This document shows positions 24,712-35,154 of a stretch of DNA of 64,000 nucleotides, in pieces; the stretch's first letter is position 1; each line of letters begins with the position of its first letter. A program made the position numbers and the translations under genes. The stretch covers positions 500,001 through 564,000 of the forward strand of contig NZ_CP157874.1 of the NCBI RefSeq assembly GCF_040214835.1, in the 5' to 3' direction. The notes beneath the pieces are model-generated. The model was not told where the DNA came from, searched no databases, and saw only the letters and a list, made by a program, of their open reading frames with translations. The stretch comes from Pseudomonas asiatica (GTDB lineage Bacteria > Pseudomonadota > Gammaproteobacteria > Pseudomonadales > Pseudomonadaceae).

Positions 24712-25347
24712 ATGACTATTGGTGTAATCGGTCGCAAGTGCGGTATGACCCGCATTTTCACCGAAGAAGGTGTCTCCATTCCGGTCACGGTCATCGAGAT
24801 CGAGCCGAATCGTGTCACCCAGTTCAAAACTGAAGAAACCGATGGCTACCGTGCAGTGCAAGTCACTGTCGGCGAGCGTCGTGCTTCGCGTGTGACTGCC
24901 GCTCAGGCAGGTCACTTCGCCAAGGCCAACGTTGCCGCTGGTCGCGGTGTCTGGGAGTTCCGTCTTGAAGAAGGCGATTTCCAGGCTGGCGATCTGATCA
25001 AAGCTGAACTCTTCACTGCAGGCCAGCTGGTAGACGTTACTGGTCAGTCCAAAGGTAAAGGCTTCGCCGGTACCATCAAGCGCTGGAACTTCCGTGGCCA
25101 GGACAACACCCACGGTAACTCCGTGTCGCACCGTGTCCCAGGTTCCATCGGCCAGTGCCAGACTCCTGGTCGTGTGTTCAAGGGCAAGAAAATGTCCGGT
25201 CACATGGGCGCCGAGCGCGTGACTGTTCAGTCCCTGGAAGTAGTTCGCGTAGACGCTGAGCGCAACCTGCTGCTGGTCAAGGGTGCCGTTCCAGGCGCTA
25301 CTGGCGGCGACGTGGTTGTACGTCCAGCTGTCAAGGCTCGCGGTTAA
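24712..25347 (+). CDS. rplC: 50S ribosomal protein L3
   Basis: L3 (211 aa), an early assembly protein reaching toward the peptidyl transferase centre. ATG 24712 ([16 protein letters not shown]) is chosen over an in-frame upstream start at 24679, which would lie inside the rRNA-like leader. The loop [20 protein letters not shown], including the glutamine methylated in E. coli, is present. Translation probably responds to the mimic just upstream. Confidence 0.96.
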   Translation: MTIGVIGRKCGMTRIFTEEGVSIPVTVIEIEPNRVTQFKTEETDGYRAVQVTVGERRASRVTAAQAGHFAKANVAAGRGVWEFRLEEGDFQAGDLIKAELFTAGQLVDVTGQSKGKGFAGTIKRWNFRGQDNTHGNSVSHRVPGSIGQCQTPGRVFKGKKMSGHMGAERVTVQSLEVVRVDAERNLLLVKGAVPGATGGDVVVRPAVKARG

Positions 25348-25359
25348 GGGGAAACTGAC

Positions 25360-25962
25360 ATGCAACTCAATGTAAATGACGCTCAGGCGATCGAAGTTTC
25401 CGAACTGACTTTCGGTGGCGAATTCAACGAGACGCTGGTACACCAAGCAGTCGTGGCCTATATGGCCGGCGGCCGTCAGGGCACCAAGCAGCAGAAGACC
25501 CGTTCCGACGTGGCTGGTGGCGGTAAGCGCCCATGGCGTCAGAAGGGTACTGGCCGTGCTCGTGCTGGTACCACTCGTGGTCCGATCTGGCGTGGCGGTG
25601 GTGTAACCTTCGCAGCTCGCCCTCAAGATCACTCGCAGAAGCTCAACAAGAAGATGTATCGCGCAGCCCTGCGCTCCATCCTCGCTGAGCTGGTGCGTAG
25701 CGACCGTCTGGTCGTGGTTCAGGACTTCGCTGTTGAAGCACCGAAAACCAAAGATCTGCTGAACAAGCTGAACGGCATGGGTCTGAACGACGTACTGATC
25801 GTTTCCGACGCTGTTGATCAGAACCTGTACCTGGCTGCTCGCAACCTGCCGCACGTCGACGTACGTGACGTACAAGGTTCCGACCCGGTCAGTCTGATCG
25901 CATACGAGAAAGTGTTGATCACTGTCTCGGCCGTGAAGAAATTCGAGGAGCTGCTGGGATGA
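25360..25962 (+). CDS. rplD: 50S ribosomal protein L4
   Basis: L4 (200 aa) binds 23S domain I and extends a loop into the exit tunnel ([20 protein letters not shown]). In E. coli it represses the S10 operon. It is the predicted ligand of the rRNA mimic at 24651-24695. The gene overlaps rplW by 4 nt (ATGA). Confidence 0.96.
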   Translation: MQLNVNDAQAIEVSELTFGGEFNETLVHQAVVAYMAGGRQGTKQQKTRSDVAGGGKRPWRQKGTGRARAGTTRGPIWRGGGVTFAARPQDHSQKLNKKMYRAALRSILAELVRSDRLVVVQDFAVEAPKTKDLLNKLNGMGLNDVLIVSDAVDQNLYLAARNLPHVDVRDVQGSDPVSLIAYEKVLITVSAVKKFEELLG

Positions 25963-26258
25963 ACCAGGAACGCGTATTCAAAGTCCTCCTTGGCCCGCAC
26001 GTTTCCGAGAAGGCTACCGTTCTGGCTGAGAAAAAAGGCCAGTTCGTATTCAAGGTTGCTACCGATGCAACCAAGCTGGAAATCAAGAAAGCTGTCGAAG
26101 GCCTGTTCAACGTAAAAGTTGAAAACGTGTCGACTGTTAACGTTCTGGGTAAAACCAAGCGTACCGCACGTGGTCTGGGCAAGCGTAATGACTGGAAGAA
26201 GGCGATCGTCTCCCTTCAGCCAGGCCAAGATCTCGATTTCAGCAGCAGTGCTGAGTAA
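25959..26258 (+). CDS. rplW: 50S ribosomal protein L23
   Basis: L23 (99 aa) sits at the tunnel exit and docks trigger factor and SRP. It has the start [20 protein letters not shown] and the family pattern [20 protein letters not shown]. It is coupled to rplD through a 4-nt overlap. Confidence 0.96.
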   Translation: MNQERVFKVLLGPHVSEKATVLAEKKGQFVFKVATDATKLEIKKAVEGLFNVKVENVSTVNVLGKTKRTARGLGKRNDWKKAIVSLQPGQDLDFSSSAE

Positions 26259-26272
26259 GGAAGGGGTGCATC

Positions 26273-27097
26273 ATGGCAATCGTTAAATGCAAACCGACTT
26301 CCCCTGGCCGCCGTTTCGTGGTCAAGGTGGTCAACCAGGAGCTGCACAAAGGCGCTCCTCACGCACCGCTGATCGAGAAGAAATCGAAGTCTGGTGGTCG
26401 TAACAATAATGGCCGCATCACCACTCGTCACGTTGGTGGTGGTCATAAGCAGCATTACCGTCTGGTCGACTTCCGTCGCAACGACAAAGATGGCATCCCA
26501 GCCACTGTCGAGCGTATCGAATACGACCCGAACCGTACTGCTCACATCGCCCTGCTGTGCTACGCAGACGGTGAGCGTCGCTACATCATCGCCCCTAAAG
26601 GCGTGAGCGCTGGCGACCAGCTGATCGCAGGTGCCCTGGCCCCAATCAAGGCCGGTAACTCCCTGCAGCTGCGCAACATCCCAGTAGGTAGCACCATTCA
26701 CGGCATCGAACTGAAGCCGGGTAAAGGTGCTCAGATCGCTCGTTCCGCTGGTGCTTCGGCTCAGCTGATCGCTCGTGAAGGCGTCTACGTGACTCTGCGT
26801 CTGCGTTCCGGTGAGATGCGTAAAGTACTGGCTGAGTGCCGTGCGACCCTGGGCGAAGTCTCGAACTCCGAGCACAGCCTGCGTTCGCTGGGTAAAGCTG
26901 GTGCCAAACGCTGGCGCGGCGTTCGCCCAACCGTTCGTGGTGTTGCCATGAACCCGGTTGACCACCCACATGGTGGTGGTGAAGGTCGTACCTCCGGTGG
27001 TCGTCATCCGGTATCGCCATGGGGCTTCCCAACCAAGGGTGCGAAGACCCGTGGTAATAAGCGTACCGACAACATGATCGTCCGTCGTCGCAAGTAA
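26273..27097 (+). CDS. rplB: 50S ribosomal protein L2
   Basis: L2 (274 aa) is needed for subunit joining and peptidyl transfer. It contains the conserved [16 protein letters not shown] with the histidine implicated near the catalytic centre, and the start [19 protein letters not shown]. Standard S10 operon position between rplW and rpsS. Confidence 0.97.
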   Translation: MAIVKCKPTSPGRRFVVKVVNQELHKGAPHAPLIEKKSKSGGRNNNGRITTRHVGGGHKQHYRLVDFRRNDKDGIPATVERIEYDPNRTAHIALLCYADGERRYIIAPKGVSAGDQLIAGALAPIKAGNSLQLRNIPVGSTIHGIELKPGKGAQIARSAGASAQLIAREGVYVTLRLRSGEMRKVLAECRATLGEVSNSEHSLRSLGKAGAKRWRGVRPTVRGVAMNPVDHPHGGGEGRTSGGRHPVSPWGFPTKGAKTRGNKRTDNMIVRRRK

Positions 27098-27113
27098 CTA
27101 GAGGGATACGACA

Positions 27114-27389
27114 GTGCCACGTTCTCTGAAAAAAGGTCCTTTTATCGATCTTCACCTGCTGAAGAAGGTCGAAGTGGCGGTGGAGAAGAACGATCGCAAG
27201 CCAGTTAAAACCTGGTCGCGCCGTTCGATGATCCTGCCACAAATGGTCGGTCTGACCATCGCGGTACACAACGGTCGTCAACATGTCCCAGTTCTGGTGA
27301 ACGAAGACATGGTCGGCCACAAACTGGGCGAGTTCGCCGGTACCCGCACCTATCGCGGGCACGTGGCTGACAAGAAAGCCAAGCGTTAA
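27114..27389 (+). CDS. rpsS: 30S ribosomal protein S19
   Basis: S19 (91 aa) in the 30S head contacts S13 and A-site tRNA. GTG start at 27114 with GAGGG upstream; N-terminus [15 protein letters not shown] and core [18 protein letters not shown]. Its C-terminus is typical. Confidence 0.96.
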
Positions 27390-27400
27390 GGGGTAAGGAA

Positions 27401-27733
27401 ATGGAAGTAGCCGCTAAGTTGTCGGGCGCTCGCATCTCCGCCCAGAAAGCCCGCTTGGTCGCCGACCAGATCCGCGGGAAGAAGGTGGGCGAAGCGCTCA
27501 ACCTGTTGGCCTTCAGCAGCAAAAAAGCCGCTGAAATCATGAAGAAAGTCCTCGAGTCGGCCGTTGCCAACGCCGAACACAACGAAGGCGCAGACGTTGA
27601 TGACCTGAAGGTCTCCACCGTCTTCGTCAACGAAGGGCGTTCGCTGAAGCGCATCATGCCACGTGCCAAAGGCCGTGCTGATCGCATCGTCAAGCGGTCT
27701 TGCCATATCACTGTCAAGGTTGCGGACAAGTAA
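27401..27733 (+). CDS. rplV: 50S ribosomal protein L22
   Basis: L22 (110 aa) lines the exit tunnel opposite L4. The start [20 protein letters not shown] and the beta-hairpin loop [16 protein letters not shown] are present, and the macrolide-relevant loop looks wild type. Confidence 0.96.
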
Positions 27734-27746
27734 CGGAGTCGATCAG

Positions 27747-28433
27747 ATGGGTCAGAAAGTACATCCCACTGGCATTCGCCTGGGAATCGTCAAGGAGCAC
27801 ACCTCCGTCTGGTACGCAGACGGTGCTACTTACGCAGATTACCTGTTGAAGGATCTGAAAACGCGTGAGTACCTCCAGGACAAACTAAAAAGCGCGTCCG
27901 TAAGCCGTATCGATATTCATCGTCCGGCTCAAACTGCACGCATCACCATCCACACCGCTCGTCCCGGTATCGTTATCGGTAAGAAAGGTGAAGATGTCGA
28001 GAAGCTGCGTCAGGACCTGACCAAGCAGATGGGTGTGCCTGTGCACATCAACATCGAAGAGATCCGCAAGCCGGAACTCGACGCTATGCTGGTTGCGCAG
28101 AGCGTAGCTCAGCAGCTGGAACGCCGCGTAATGTTCCGTCGCGCCATGAAGCGCGCCGTACAGAACGCCATGCGTATTGGTGCCAAGGGCATCAAGATCC
28201 AGGTGAGCGGTCGTCTCGGCGGTGCTGAGATTGCTCGTACCGAGTGGTATCGCGAAGGTCGTGTGCCTCTGCACACCCTGCGTGCCGATATCGACTACAA
28301 CACCTACGAAGCTCACACCACTTACGGTGTGATCGGTGTGAAGGTTTGGATCTTCAAAGGCGAAGTTATTGGTGGTCGCCAAGAAGAACTGAAACCACAA
28401 GCACCAGCGCCTCGTAAAAAAGCTGCTAAGTAA
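27747..28433 (+). CDS. rpsC: 30S ribosomal protein S3
   Basis: S3 (228 aa) forms part of the mRNA entry channel and helicase. It contains an N-terminal KH domain with [13 protein letters not shown] and a C-terminal domain ([20 protein letters not shown]), with a basic tail. ATG 27747 ([13 protein letters not shown]) is chosen; the longer open frame overlaps rplV. Confidence 0.97.
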   Translation: MGQKVHPTGIRLGIVKEHTSVWYADGATYADYLLKDLKTREYLQDKLKSASVSRIDIHRPAQTARITIHTARPGIVIGKKGEDVEKLRQDLTKQMGVPVHINIEEIRKPELDAMLVAQSVAQQLERRVMFRRAMKRAVQNAMRIGAKGIKIQVSGRLGGAEIARTEWYREGRVPLHTLRADIDYNTYEAHTTYGVIGVKVWIFKGEVIGGRQEELKPQAPAPRKKAAK

Positions 28434-28445
28434 GGGGTACGCCAA

Positions 28446-28859
28446 ATGTTGCAACCAAAGCGTACAAAATTCCGCAAGCAGATGACTGGCCACAACCGTG
28501 GTCTGGCACTGCGCGGTAGCAAAGTCAGCTTCGGCGAATTCGCCCTGAAAGCTGTTGCTCGCGGTCGCCTCACCGCTCGCCAGATCGAGTCCGCACGTCG
28601 TGCGCTGACCCGTCACGTAAAACGTGGCGGTAAGATCTGGATCCGTGTGTTCCCGGACAAGCCGATCTCCAAGAAGCCTCTCGAGGTTCGTATGGGTAAA
28701 GGTAAGGGTTCCGTGGAATACTGGGTTGCCCAGATTCAGCCAGGCAAAGTCCTGTATGAAATCGAGGGTGTTTCTGAAGAGCTGGCGCGCGAAGCTTTCG
28801 CCCTGGCTGCTGCAAAGCTGCCTCTCGCCACCTCCTTTGTTAAGCGGACGGTGATGTGA
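28446..28859 (+). CDS. rplP: 50S ribosomal protein L16
   Basis: L16 (137 aa) is close to the A-site tRNA elbow. It starts [19 protein letters not shown] and has [17 protein letters not shown]. Its TGA overlaps the rpmC ATG by one base. Confidence 0.96.
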
Positions 28860-29050
28860 TGAAAGCGAATGAACTTCGTGAAAAATCGGCACAGCAACTG
28901 AATGAGCAACTGCTCGGCTTGCTGCGCGACCAGTTCAATCTGCGTATGCAGAAAGCAACTGGCCAGTTGGGGCAGTCGCACCTGCTCTCGCAAGTTAAGC
29001 GTGACATCGCTCGCGTGAAAACTGTGCTCAACCAGCAGGCAGGTAAGTGA
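28859..29050 (+). CDS. rpmC: 50S ribosomal protein L29
   Basis: L29 (63 aa), a small helical protein at the tunnel exit. ATG 28859 ([14 protein letters not shown]) overlaps the rplP stop; an in-frame GTG one codon earlier is less likely. The family motif [10 protein letters not shown] is present. Confidence 0.94.
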
Positions 29051-29052
29051 TC

Positions 29053-29319
29053 ATGGCTGAAGCTGAAAAAACCGTCCGTACGCTGACTGGCCGTGTCGTC
29101 AGCGACAAAATGGACAAGACCATCACCGTTCTGATCGAGCGTCGCGTAAAGCACCCGATCTACGGTAAATACGTTAAGCGTTCGACTAAGCTGCACGCGC
29201 ACGACGAAGCCAACCAGTGCAAGATCGGCGACAAGGTTTCCATCCGTGAAACCCGTCCGCTGGCCAAGACCAAGTCCTGGGCACTGGTTGAAGTCCTCGA
29301 ACGCGCTGTTGAAGTCTAA
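29053..29319 (+). CDS. rpsQ: 30S ribosomal protein S17
   Basis: S17 (88 aa), a primary 16S-binding protein with an OB fold. ATG 29053 ([16 protein letters not shown]) is preferred over a GTG at 29047 that overlaps rpmC. The core [20 protein letters not shown] is typical. Confidence 0.95.
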   Translation: MAEAEKTVRTLTGRVVSDKMDKTITVLIERRVKHPIYGKYVKRSTKLHAHDEANQCKIGDKVSIRETRPLAKTKSWALVEVLERAVEV

Positions 29320-29342
29320 GGGCTAGGGGTCGGAGAAATTTT

Positions 29343-29711
29343 ATGATTCAGACTCAATCCATGCTCGATGTGGCCGATAACAGCGGCGCTCGTCGCGTCA
29401 TGTGCATCAAGGTGCTCGGCGGTTCGCACCGCCGTTACGCCGGCATCGGTGACATCATCAAGGTAACCGTCAAGGAAGCAATTCCGCGCGGTAAGGTCAA
29501 GAAAGGCCAAGTGATGACCGCTGTTGTAGTGCGCACCCGTCACGGTGTTCGTCGCGCTGACGGTTCCATCATTCGTTTCGACGGCAACGCTGCTGTTCTG
29601 CTGAACAACAAGCAAGAGCCGATCGGCACTCGCATCTTCGGGCCAGTGACCCGTGAACTTCGTACTGAGAAGTTCATGAAGATCGTCTCGCTCGCCCCTG
29701 AAGTGCTGTAA
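29343..29711 (+). CDS. rplN: 50S ribosomal protein L14
   Basis: L14 (122 aa) at the subunit interface. The start [20 protein letters not shown] and the C-terminus [20 protein letters not shown] are characteristic. In E. coli this gene begins the spc operon; here only 23 nt separate it from rpsQ and no promoter is evident, so S10 and spc appear continuous. Confidence 0.96.
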   Translation: MIQTQSMLDVADNSGARRVMCIKVLGGSHRRYAGIGDIIKVTVKEAIPRGKVKKGQVMTAVVVRTRHGVRRADGSIIRFDGNAAVLLNNKQEPIGTRIFGPVTRELRTEKFMKIVSLAPEVL

Positions 29712-29722
29712 GGAGATCCGAC

Positions 29723-30037
29723 ATGCAAAAGATTCGTCGTGACGACGAGATCATCGTGATCGCCGGCAAAGACAAAGGTAAGCGCGGTAAGGTGCTGAAG
29801 GTTCTGGCTGATGACCGTCTGGTCGTTGGTGGTGTGAACCTGGTCAAGCGTCATACCAAGCCTAACCCGATGGCGGGCGTACAGGGCGGTATCGTCGAAA
29901 AAGAAGCGCCTCTGCACGCTTCCAACGTTGCCATCTTCAACGGCGAAACCAACAAGGCTGACCGCGTTGGTTTCAAAGTAGAAGACGGTAAAAAAATTCG
30001 TGTCTTCAAGTCGACCCAAAAAGCGGTTGATGCTTGA
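29723..30037 (+). CDS. rplX: 50S ribosomal protein L24
   Basis: L24 (104 aa), an assembly initiator with a KOW motif ([20 protein letters not shown]). Ten nucleotides after rplN, preceded by AAGGAG. Confidence 0.96.
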   Translation: MQKIRRDDEIIVIAGKDKGKRGKVLKVLADDRLVVGGVNLVKRHTKPNPMAGVQGGIVEKEAPLHASNVAIFNGETNKADRVGFKVEDGKKIRVFKSTQKAVDA

Positions 30038-30057
30038 ACACTGCTAGGTAGAAGACC

Positions 30058-30597
30058 ATGGCACGACTGAAAGAGATTTACCGGAACGAAATCGCTCCTA
30101 AGCTTAAGGAAGAACTTAAGCTGTCGAACGTGATGGAAGTTCCGCGCGTTACCAAGATCACCCTGAACATGGGTCTGGGCGAAGCGATCGGCGACAAGAA
30201 AGTCATCGAGCACGCTGTTGCCGACCTGGAAAAGATCACCGGTCAAAAGCCGGTCGTGACTTTCGCTCGTAAATCCATCGCGGGCTTCAAAGTCCGTGAA
30301 GGCTGGCCGATCGGTGTCAAGGTGACCCTGCGTCGCGACAAGATGTACGAATTCCTGGACCGCCTGCTGGCGATCTCCCTGCCTCGGGTTCGCGACTTCC
30401 GCGGCCTGAATGCCAAGTCCTTCGATGGCCGTGGCAACTACAGCATGGGCGTGAAAGAGCAGATCATCTTCCCGGAAATCGACTACGACAAGATCGATGC
30501 TCTGCGCGGTTTGGACATCACCCTGACCACCACTGCTCGTTCGGACGACGAAGGCCGCGCTCTGCTGCGTGCTTTCAAGTTCCCGTTCCGCAACTGA
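30058..30597 (+). CDS. rplE: 50S ribosomal protein L5
   Basis: L5 (179 aa) binds 5S rRNA and contacts the 30S head. It has [20 protein letters not shown] and the motif [17 protein letters not shown]. In E. coli the start of this gene is the S8 operator; I could not verify an equivalent here. Confidence 0.96.
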   Translation: MARLKEIYRNEIAPKLKEELKLSNVMEVPRVTKITLNMGLGEAIGDKKVIEHAVADLEKITGQKPVVTFARKSIAGFKVREGWPIGVKVTLRRDKMYEFLDRLLAISLPRVRDFRGLNAKSFDGRGNYSMGVKEQIIFPEIDYDKIDALRGLDITLTTTARSDDEGRALLRAFKFPFRN

Positions 30598-30610
30598 TTG
30601 GAGTAGGAAA

Positions 30611-30916
30611 ATGGCCAAGAAGAGCATGAAAAACCGCGAGCTGAAGCGTCAGCTCACGGTAGCCAAGTACGCCAAAAAGCGTGCCGAGCTGAAAGCGACC
30701 ATCGTCAACCTGAACGCCTCTCCTGAAGAGCGTTTCGCTGCCGTTGTCGCCCTGCAGAAGCAGCCACGTGATGCCTCCGCTTCGCGTCTGCGCAACCGTT
30801 GCCGCCTGACCGGTCGTCCTCACGGTGTATACCGTAAGTTCGGCCTGGGCCGTAACATGCTGCGTCAAGCTGCAATGCGCGGTGACGTACCAGGTCTGGT
30901 CAAGGCCTCCTGGTAA
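30611..30916 (+). CDS. rpsN: 30S ribosomal protein S14 (zinc-free type)
   Basis: S14 (101 aa), the long form without the CXXC zinc ribbon. The sequence [20 protein letters not shown] and [20 protein letters not shown] are typical. ATG 30611 follows AGTAGGA. It is followed by an unusual 209-nt gap with a terminator-like hairpin and a promoter. Confidence 0.96.
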   Translation: MAKKSMKNRELKRQLTVAKYAKKRAELKATIVNLNASPEERFAAVVALQKQPRDASASRLRNRCRLTGRPHGVYRKFGLGRNMLRQAAMRGDVPGLVKASW

Positions 30917-30979
30917 TCGCTGCAGGCTGGATCCCGGCGGAAGGGGAGCAATCTTCCGACCGCCGGTGACCTCGCCAAC

Positions 30980-31012
30980 AAACAAGCCCCTATATGGGGC
31001 TTGTTTCGTTTC
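30980..31012 (+). terminator. Terminator-like hairpin between rpsN and rpsH
   Basis: AAACAAGCCCC (30980-30990) pairs perfectly with GGGGCTTGTTT (30996-31006) around TATAT, followed by CGTTTCT. It lies inside the spc gene run, where most genes are 2-25 nt apart. Confidence 0.65.
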
Positions 31013-31029
31013 TACCTTGTGTCTAGAAT
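31001..31029 (+). promoter_or_regulatory. Internal promoter before rpsH
   Basis: TTGTTT (31001-31006), 17 nt, TAGAAT (31024-31029), followed by about 95 nt of leader containing CTCACCTGAGCCTGGGTTTTTT and CCGCAAGG. The -35 overlaps the descending arm of the hairpin just upstream. Confidence 0.6.
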
Positions 31030-31125
31030 GACCGGCTCACCTGAGCCTGGGTTTTTTGCCCTGTCCGCTCGGGTGGTTGTGATAGCCGCAAGGCTAATAA
31101 TTCTTGTATCAGGAGCATCTAGCCC

Positions 31126-31518
31126 ATGAGTATGCAGGACCCGTTAGCGGACATGCTAACTCGCATCCGTAATGCCCAGATGGCTGAAAAGTCCGTCGTA
31201 AGCATGCCTTCCTCCACCCTGAAGGTCGCGGTTGCCAAAGTTCTGAAAGACGAAGGTTACATCGCCGGCTACCAGGTAACTGGTGAGGCCAAGCCTTCCC
31301 TGTCGATCGAACTGAAGTACTTCGAAGGCCGTCCGGTCATCGAGGAACTGAAGCGCTCCAGCCGTCCAGGCCTGCGCCAGTACAAGTCCGTCGCAGAGCT
31401 GCCGAAAGTACGTGGCGGTCTGGGCGTGTCTATCGTCTCCACCAACAAAGGTGTGATGACTGATCGCGCTGCACGCGCTGCCGGTGTCGGCGGCGAAGTT
31501 CTGTGCACAGTGTTCTAA
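31126..31518 (+). CDS. rpsH: 30S ribosomal protein S8
   Basis: S8 (130 aa), a primary 16S-binding protein of the central domain and the E. coli spc autoregulator. It starts [20 protein letters not shown] and contains the signature [20 protein letters not shown]. Here it heads its own potential transcript, because a promoter and a terminator-like hairpin lie just upstream. Confidence 0.96.
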   Translation: MSMQDPLADMLTRIRNAQMAEKSVVSMPSSTLKVAVAKVLKDEGYIAGYQVTGEAKPSLSIELKYFEGRPVIEELKRSSRPGLRQYKSVAELPKVRGGLGVSIVSTNKGVMTDRAARAAGVGGEVLCTVF

Positions 31519-31530
31519 GGGGAGATAGGC

Positions 31531-32064
31531 ATGTCTCGCGTCGCTAAGAACCCCGTTAAGCTGCCAGCAGGCGTCGAAGTCAAATTCGCCGGCCAGCAGC
31601 TTTCGGTGAAGGGTGCCAAAGGCACTCTCGAACTGAACGTTCACTCGTCTGTTGAAGTTACCGAAGAGTCTGGCGAGCTGCGTTTCGTCGCTCGCAACGG
31701 TGACCAGCAAGCTCGCGCCATGGCCGGTACCACCCGCGCTCTGGTGAACAACATGGTCCAGGGCGTAAGCCAAGGCTTCGAGCGCAAGCTCCAGCTGGTC
31801 GGTGTTGGTTACAAGGCACAGGCCAAGGGCACCGTCCTGAACCTGGCCCTGGGCTTCTCGCACCCAGTGGACTACGAACTGCCAGCCGGTATCACCGCTG
31901 AAACCCCAAGCCAGACCGACATCCTGATCAAGGGTATCGACAAGCAGCTGGTGGGTCAGGTGGCCGCTGAAATCCGCGACTTCCGTCCGCCAGAGCCTTA
32001 CAAAGGCAAGGGTGTGCGTTACGCGGACGAAGTAGTCCGTCGTAAAGAAGCCAAGAAGAAGTAG
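31531..32064 (+). CDS. rplF: 50S ribosomal protein L6
   Basis: L6 (177 aa) binds near the sarcin-ricin loop. It contains [20 protein letters not shown], and its C-terminal signature lies near [21 protein letters not shown] precedes the ATG. Confidence 0.96.
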   Translation: MSRVAKNPVKLPAGVEVKFAGQQLSVKGAKGTLELNVHSSVEVTEESGELRFVARNGDQQARAMAGTTRALVNNMVQGVSQGFERKLQLVGVGYKAQAKGTVLNLALGFSHPVDYELPAGITAETPSQTDILIKGIDKQLVGQVAAEIRDFRPPEPYKGKGVRYADEVVRRKEAKKK

Positions 32065-32074
32065 GGCCTAGCAA

Positions 32075-32425
32075 ATGACCGACAAAAAAGTTACTCGACT
32101 GCGTCGCGCTCGCAAAGCACGTCTCAAGATGCACGAACTCGAAGTCGTGCGCCTGTGCGTGTTCCGCTCCTCGCAGCACATCTACGCCCAGGTCATTTCG
32201 GCCGACGGCAGCAAGGTTCTGGCAAGCGCCTCGACCTTGGACAAAGAACTGCGTGATGGCGCCACTGGCAACATCGACGCGGCCACTAAGGTTGGCAAGC
32301 TGGTAGCTGAGCGTGCGAAAGCCGCCGGTGTATCTCAAGTTGCCTTTGACCGTTCCGGCTTCAAGTACCATGGCCGCGTCAAAGCGCTGGCTGATGCTGC
32401 TCGTGAAGGCGGGCTGGAGTTCTAA
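32075..32425 (+). CDS. rplR: 50S ribosomal protein L18
   Basis: L18 (116 aa) binds 5S rRNA with L5. It starts [20 protein letters not shown] and its C-terminus is [20 protein letters not shown]. Three nucleotides separate its stop from rpsE. Confidence 0.96.
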   Translation: MTDKKVTRLRRARKARLKMHELEVVRLCVFRSSQHIYAQVISADGSKVLASASTLDKELRDGATGNIDAATKVGKLVAERAKAAGVSQVAFDRSGFKYHGRVKALADAAREGGLEF

Positions 32426-32428
32426 GTT

Positions 32429-32929
32429 ATGGCAAATAACGATCAAAAGCGCGACGAAGGCTACATCGAGAAGCTGGTTCAAGTTAACCGCGTTGCCAAA
32501 ACCGTAAAAGGCGGCCGTATCTTCACCTTCACCGCGCTGACCGTGGTAGGTGATGGTAAAGGTCGTGTTGGCTTCGGCCGTGGCAAGTCGCGCGAAGTAC
32601 CTGCCGCGATCCAGAAAGCCATGGAAGCTGCTCGCCGCAACATGATCCAGGTTGACCTGAAGGGCACCACCCTGCAGTACGCCACCAAGGCTGCCCACGG
32701 CGCCTCGAAGGTTTACATGCAGCCTGCCTCGGAAGGTACCGGTATCATCGCCGGTGGCGCAATGCGTGCTGTCCTGGAAGTTGCTGGTGTTCAGAACGTT
32801 CTGGCCAAGTGCTACGGTTCGACCAACCCAGTGAACGTGGTTTACGCCACCTTCAAGGGTCTGAAAGCCATGCAATCTCCTGAATCCATTGCTGCCAAGC
32901 GCGGCAAGAGCGTCGAGGAGATCTTCTGA
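32429..32929 (+). CDS. rpsE: 30S ribosomal protein S5
   Basis: S5 (166 aa) at the mRNA entry and decoding region. The double-stranded-RNA-binding-like domain has [20 protein letters not shown] and [20 protein letters not shown]; the second half has [18 protein letters not shown]. The spectinomycin-relevant loop appears wild type. Confidence 0.96.
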   Translation: MANNDQKRDEGYIEKLVQVNRVAKTVKGGRIFTFTALTVVGDGKGRVGFGRGKSREVPAAIQKAMEAARRNMIQVDLKGTTLQYATKAAHGASKVYMQPASEGTGIIAGGAMRAVLEVAGVQNVLAKCYGSTNPVNVVYATFKGLKAMQSPESIAAKRGKSVEEIF

Positions 32930-32931
32930 TC

Positions 32932-33108
32932 ATGGCAACCGTAAAAGTAACGCTGATCAAGAGCGTCTCGGGCCGTCTGCCTAACCACAAGCTGTGCGTT
33001 AAGGGCCTGGGTCTGCGTCGCATCGGTCACACTGTAGAAGTCCAGGATACTCCCGAAAACCGCGGGATGATCAACAAGGCTTACTACATGCTGAAGGTCG
33101 AGGGTTAA
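32932..33108 (+). CDS. rpmD: 50S ribosomal protein L30
   Basis: L30 (58 aa), read from ATG 32932: [20 protein letters not shown], then [14 protein letters not shown], ending YYMLKVEG. It is 2 nt after rpsE and 3 nt before rplO. The conserved order rpsE-rpmD-rplO confirms the assignment. Confidence 0.95.
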   Translation: MATVKVTLIKSVSGRLPNHKLCVKGLGLRRIGHTVEVQDTPENRGMINKAYYMLKVEG

Positions 33109-33111
33109 TCG

Positions 33112-33546
33112 ATGAAACTCAATGATCTGAGTCCAGCGCCGGGTTCCCGTCGCGAGAAGCATCGTCCAGGTCGTGGTATCGGTAGCGGTCTGGGTAAGAC
33201 CGGCGGCCGTGGCCACAAAGGTCAGACTTCCCGTTCGGGTGGTTCGATCGCTCCTGGCTTCGAAGGCGGTCAACAGCCGCTGCACCGTCGTCTGCCGAAG
33301 TTCGGCTTCGTTTCCCTGAAAGCCATGGACCGCGCCGAAGTGCGTCTGTCCGAGCTGGCCAAGGTGGAAGGCGACGTGATCTCCGTGCAATCCCTGAAGG
33401 ATGCCAATGTGATCGGCCAGAACGTACAGCGCGTGAAAATCATGCTGTCTGGCGAAGTCACTCGCGCAGTCACCATCAAGGGTATCGCAGCCACCAAGGG
33501 TGCGCGTGCGGCTATCGAAGCAGCTGGCGGCAAGTTCGAGGAATAA
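33112..33546 (+). CDS. rplO: 50S ribosomal protein L15
   Basis: L15 (144 aa), a late assembly protein with a Gly/Arg-rich extension ([20 protein letters not shown]) and a globular C-terminus. Its stop codon directly abuts the secY ATG, so the two are translationally coupled. Confidence 0.96.
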   Translation: MKLNDLSPAPGSRREKHRPGRGIGSGLGKTGGRGHKGQTSRSGGSIAPGFEGGQQPLHRRLPKFGFVSLKAMDRAEVRLSELAKVEGDVISVQSLKDANVIGQNVQRVKIMLSGEVTRAVTIKGIAATKGARAAIEAAGGKFEE

Positions 33547-34878
33547 ATGGCTAAGCAAGGTGCTCTCTCTTCGCTCGGTAAGGGCGGGATGTCGGAACTC
33601 TGGGCTCGTCTGCGCTTTCTGTTCATGGCGATCATCGTCTATCGGATAGGTGCGCATATCCCGGTTCCTGGCATCAATCCAGACCGTCTGGCGGATCTGT
33701 TTCGGCAGAATGAGGGGACCATTCTTAGCTTGTTCAACATGTTTTCCGGTGGCGCGCTCGAGCGCATGAGCATCTTTGCACTGGGGATCATGCCGTACAT
33801 CTCGGCATCGATCATCATGCAGCTGATGACGGCGGTCAGCCCGCAACTGGAGCAGTTGAAGAAGGAAGGTGAAGCTGGCCGTCGCAAGATCAGCCAGTAC
33901 ACCCGCTACGGCACCGTTATCCTGGCACTGGTTCAAGCCATTGGCATGTCCATTGGCCTGGCCAACCAGGGCGTGGCGTTTTCTGTAGGCCTGGGCTTCC
34001 ATGTCGTCGCCGTCTCCACCTTCGTGGCGGGTGCGATGTTCATGATGTGGCTGGGCGAGCAGATCACCGAGCGCGGTGTGGGCAACGGTATCTCGATGTT
34101 GATCTTCGCGGGTATCGTTGCCGGTCTTCCGAGAGCAATCGGGCAGTCTTTCGAGTCTGCACGCACAGGCGATATCAACATTTTCGCCCTGGTCGCTATC
34201 GGTTTGCTGGCAGTAGCGATTATCGGCTTCGTGGTGTTCATTGAGCGTGGTCAGCGTCGTATCGCCGTTCACTACGCCAAGCGTCAGCAGGGCCGCAAGG
34301 TCTTCGCTGCGCAGACCAGCCACTTGCCGCTGAAGGTGAACATGGCGGGGGTTATCCCGGCCATTTTCGCGAGCAGCATTCTGCTGTTCCCGGCTTCGCT
34401 GGGTGCCTGGTTCGGTCAGTCCGAAGGTATGGGCTGGCTGCAGGACATCTCGCAGTCGATCGCTCCTGGTCAGCCGTTGAACATTCTGCTGTTTAGTGCA
34501 GGGATCATTTTCTTCTGCTTCTTCTACACAGCGCTGATGTTCAACCCGAAAGACGTAGCGGAAAACCTGAAGAAGTCCGGTGCCTTTATTCCGGGTATCC
34601 GTCCTGGTGAGCAGTCGGCACGCTACATTGATGGCGTTCTGACCCGTCTGACCATGTTCGGTGCTCTTTACATGATGGCCGTCTGCCTTCTGCCCCAGTT
34701 CCTGGTGGTGGCAGCAAATGTGCCGTTCTACCTTGGCGGGACCTCGTTGCTGATTGTGGTAGTGGTTGTGATGGACTTCATGTCCCAAGTACAATCGCAC
34801 CTCGTTTCGCACCAGTACGAATCCCTGATGAAGAAAGCCAACCTGAAAGGCTACGGTGGCAGCGGTCTGCTGCGCTGA
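33547..34878 (+). CDS. secY: Preprotein translocase subunit SecY
   Basis: SecY (443 aa), the ten-helix protein-conducting channel. The plug region [20 protein letters not shown], the cytosolic loop [20 protein letters not shown] and the C-terminal domain [15 protein letters not shown] end ([12 protein letters not shown]) are present. It is embedded in the spc operon as usual, with rpmJ 28 nt downstream. Confidence 0.97.
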
Positions 34879-34906
34879 TACGCCCCTAAGGTTCGAGGAG
34901 TCGGTA

Positions 34907-35023
34907 ATGAAAGTTCGTGCATCGGTGAAAAAGCTGTGCCGTAACTGCAAGATCATCCGTCGCGAAGGCGTCGTACGAGTGATCTGCAGCGCGGAACCGC
35001 GTCACAAACAGCGCCAAGGCTGA
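34907..35023 (+). CDS. rpmJ: 50S ribosomal protein L36 (zinc-binding form)
   Basis: L36 (38 aa): [20 protein letters not shown], ending RHKQRQG. The Zn ligands Cys11, Cys14, Cys27 and His33 are all present, so this is the zinc-containing C+ form. GAGGAG precedes the ATG. It is the last spc gene before a hairpin. Confidence 0.95.
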
Positions 35024-35040
35024 GTGTGATCTGCGCTTCA

Positions 35041-35068
35041 AACCCAGCAGCTAGTGTGCTGCTGGGTT
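35041..35068 (+). terminator. Hairpin at the spc-alpha junction
   Basis: AACCCAGCAGC pairs perfectly with GCTGCTGGGTT around TAGTGT, 17 nt after rpmJ. The downstream tract (GATTATTCGTTTCT) is only moderately T-rich, so termination may be partial and alpha-operon genes may be read through. Confidence 0.65.
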
Positions 35069-35154
35069 GATTATTCGTTTCTACAGCGATATTATCTCGC
35101 GCCCTATTTCTTGGCTTCCGGGGCGTAGGTAGCTGTCAATTGGAGTCCCACTGA
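35069..35154 (+). promoter_or_regulatory. Alpha operon leader, candidate S4 target
   Basis: The 86 nt before rpsM can form GCGCCC/GGGGCG pairing around 35098-35124, and TTGGAG serves as the ribosome-binding site. E. coli S4 represses its operon by binding a pseudoknot around the rpsM start; here the position fits but I cannot prove the fold by eye. Confidence 0.35.
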
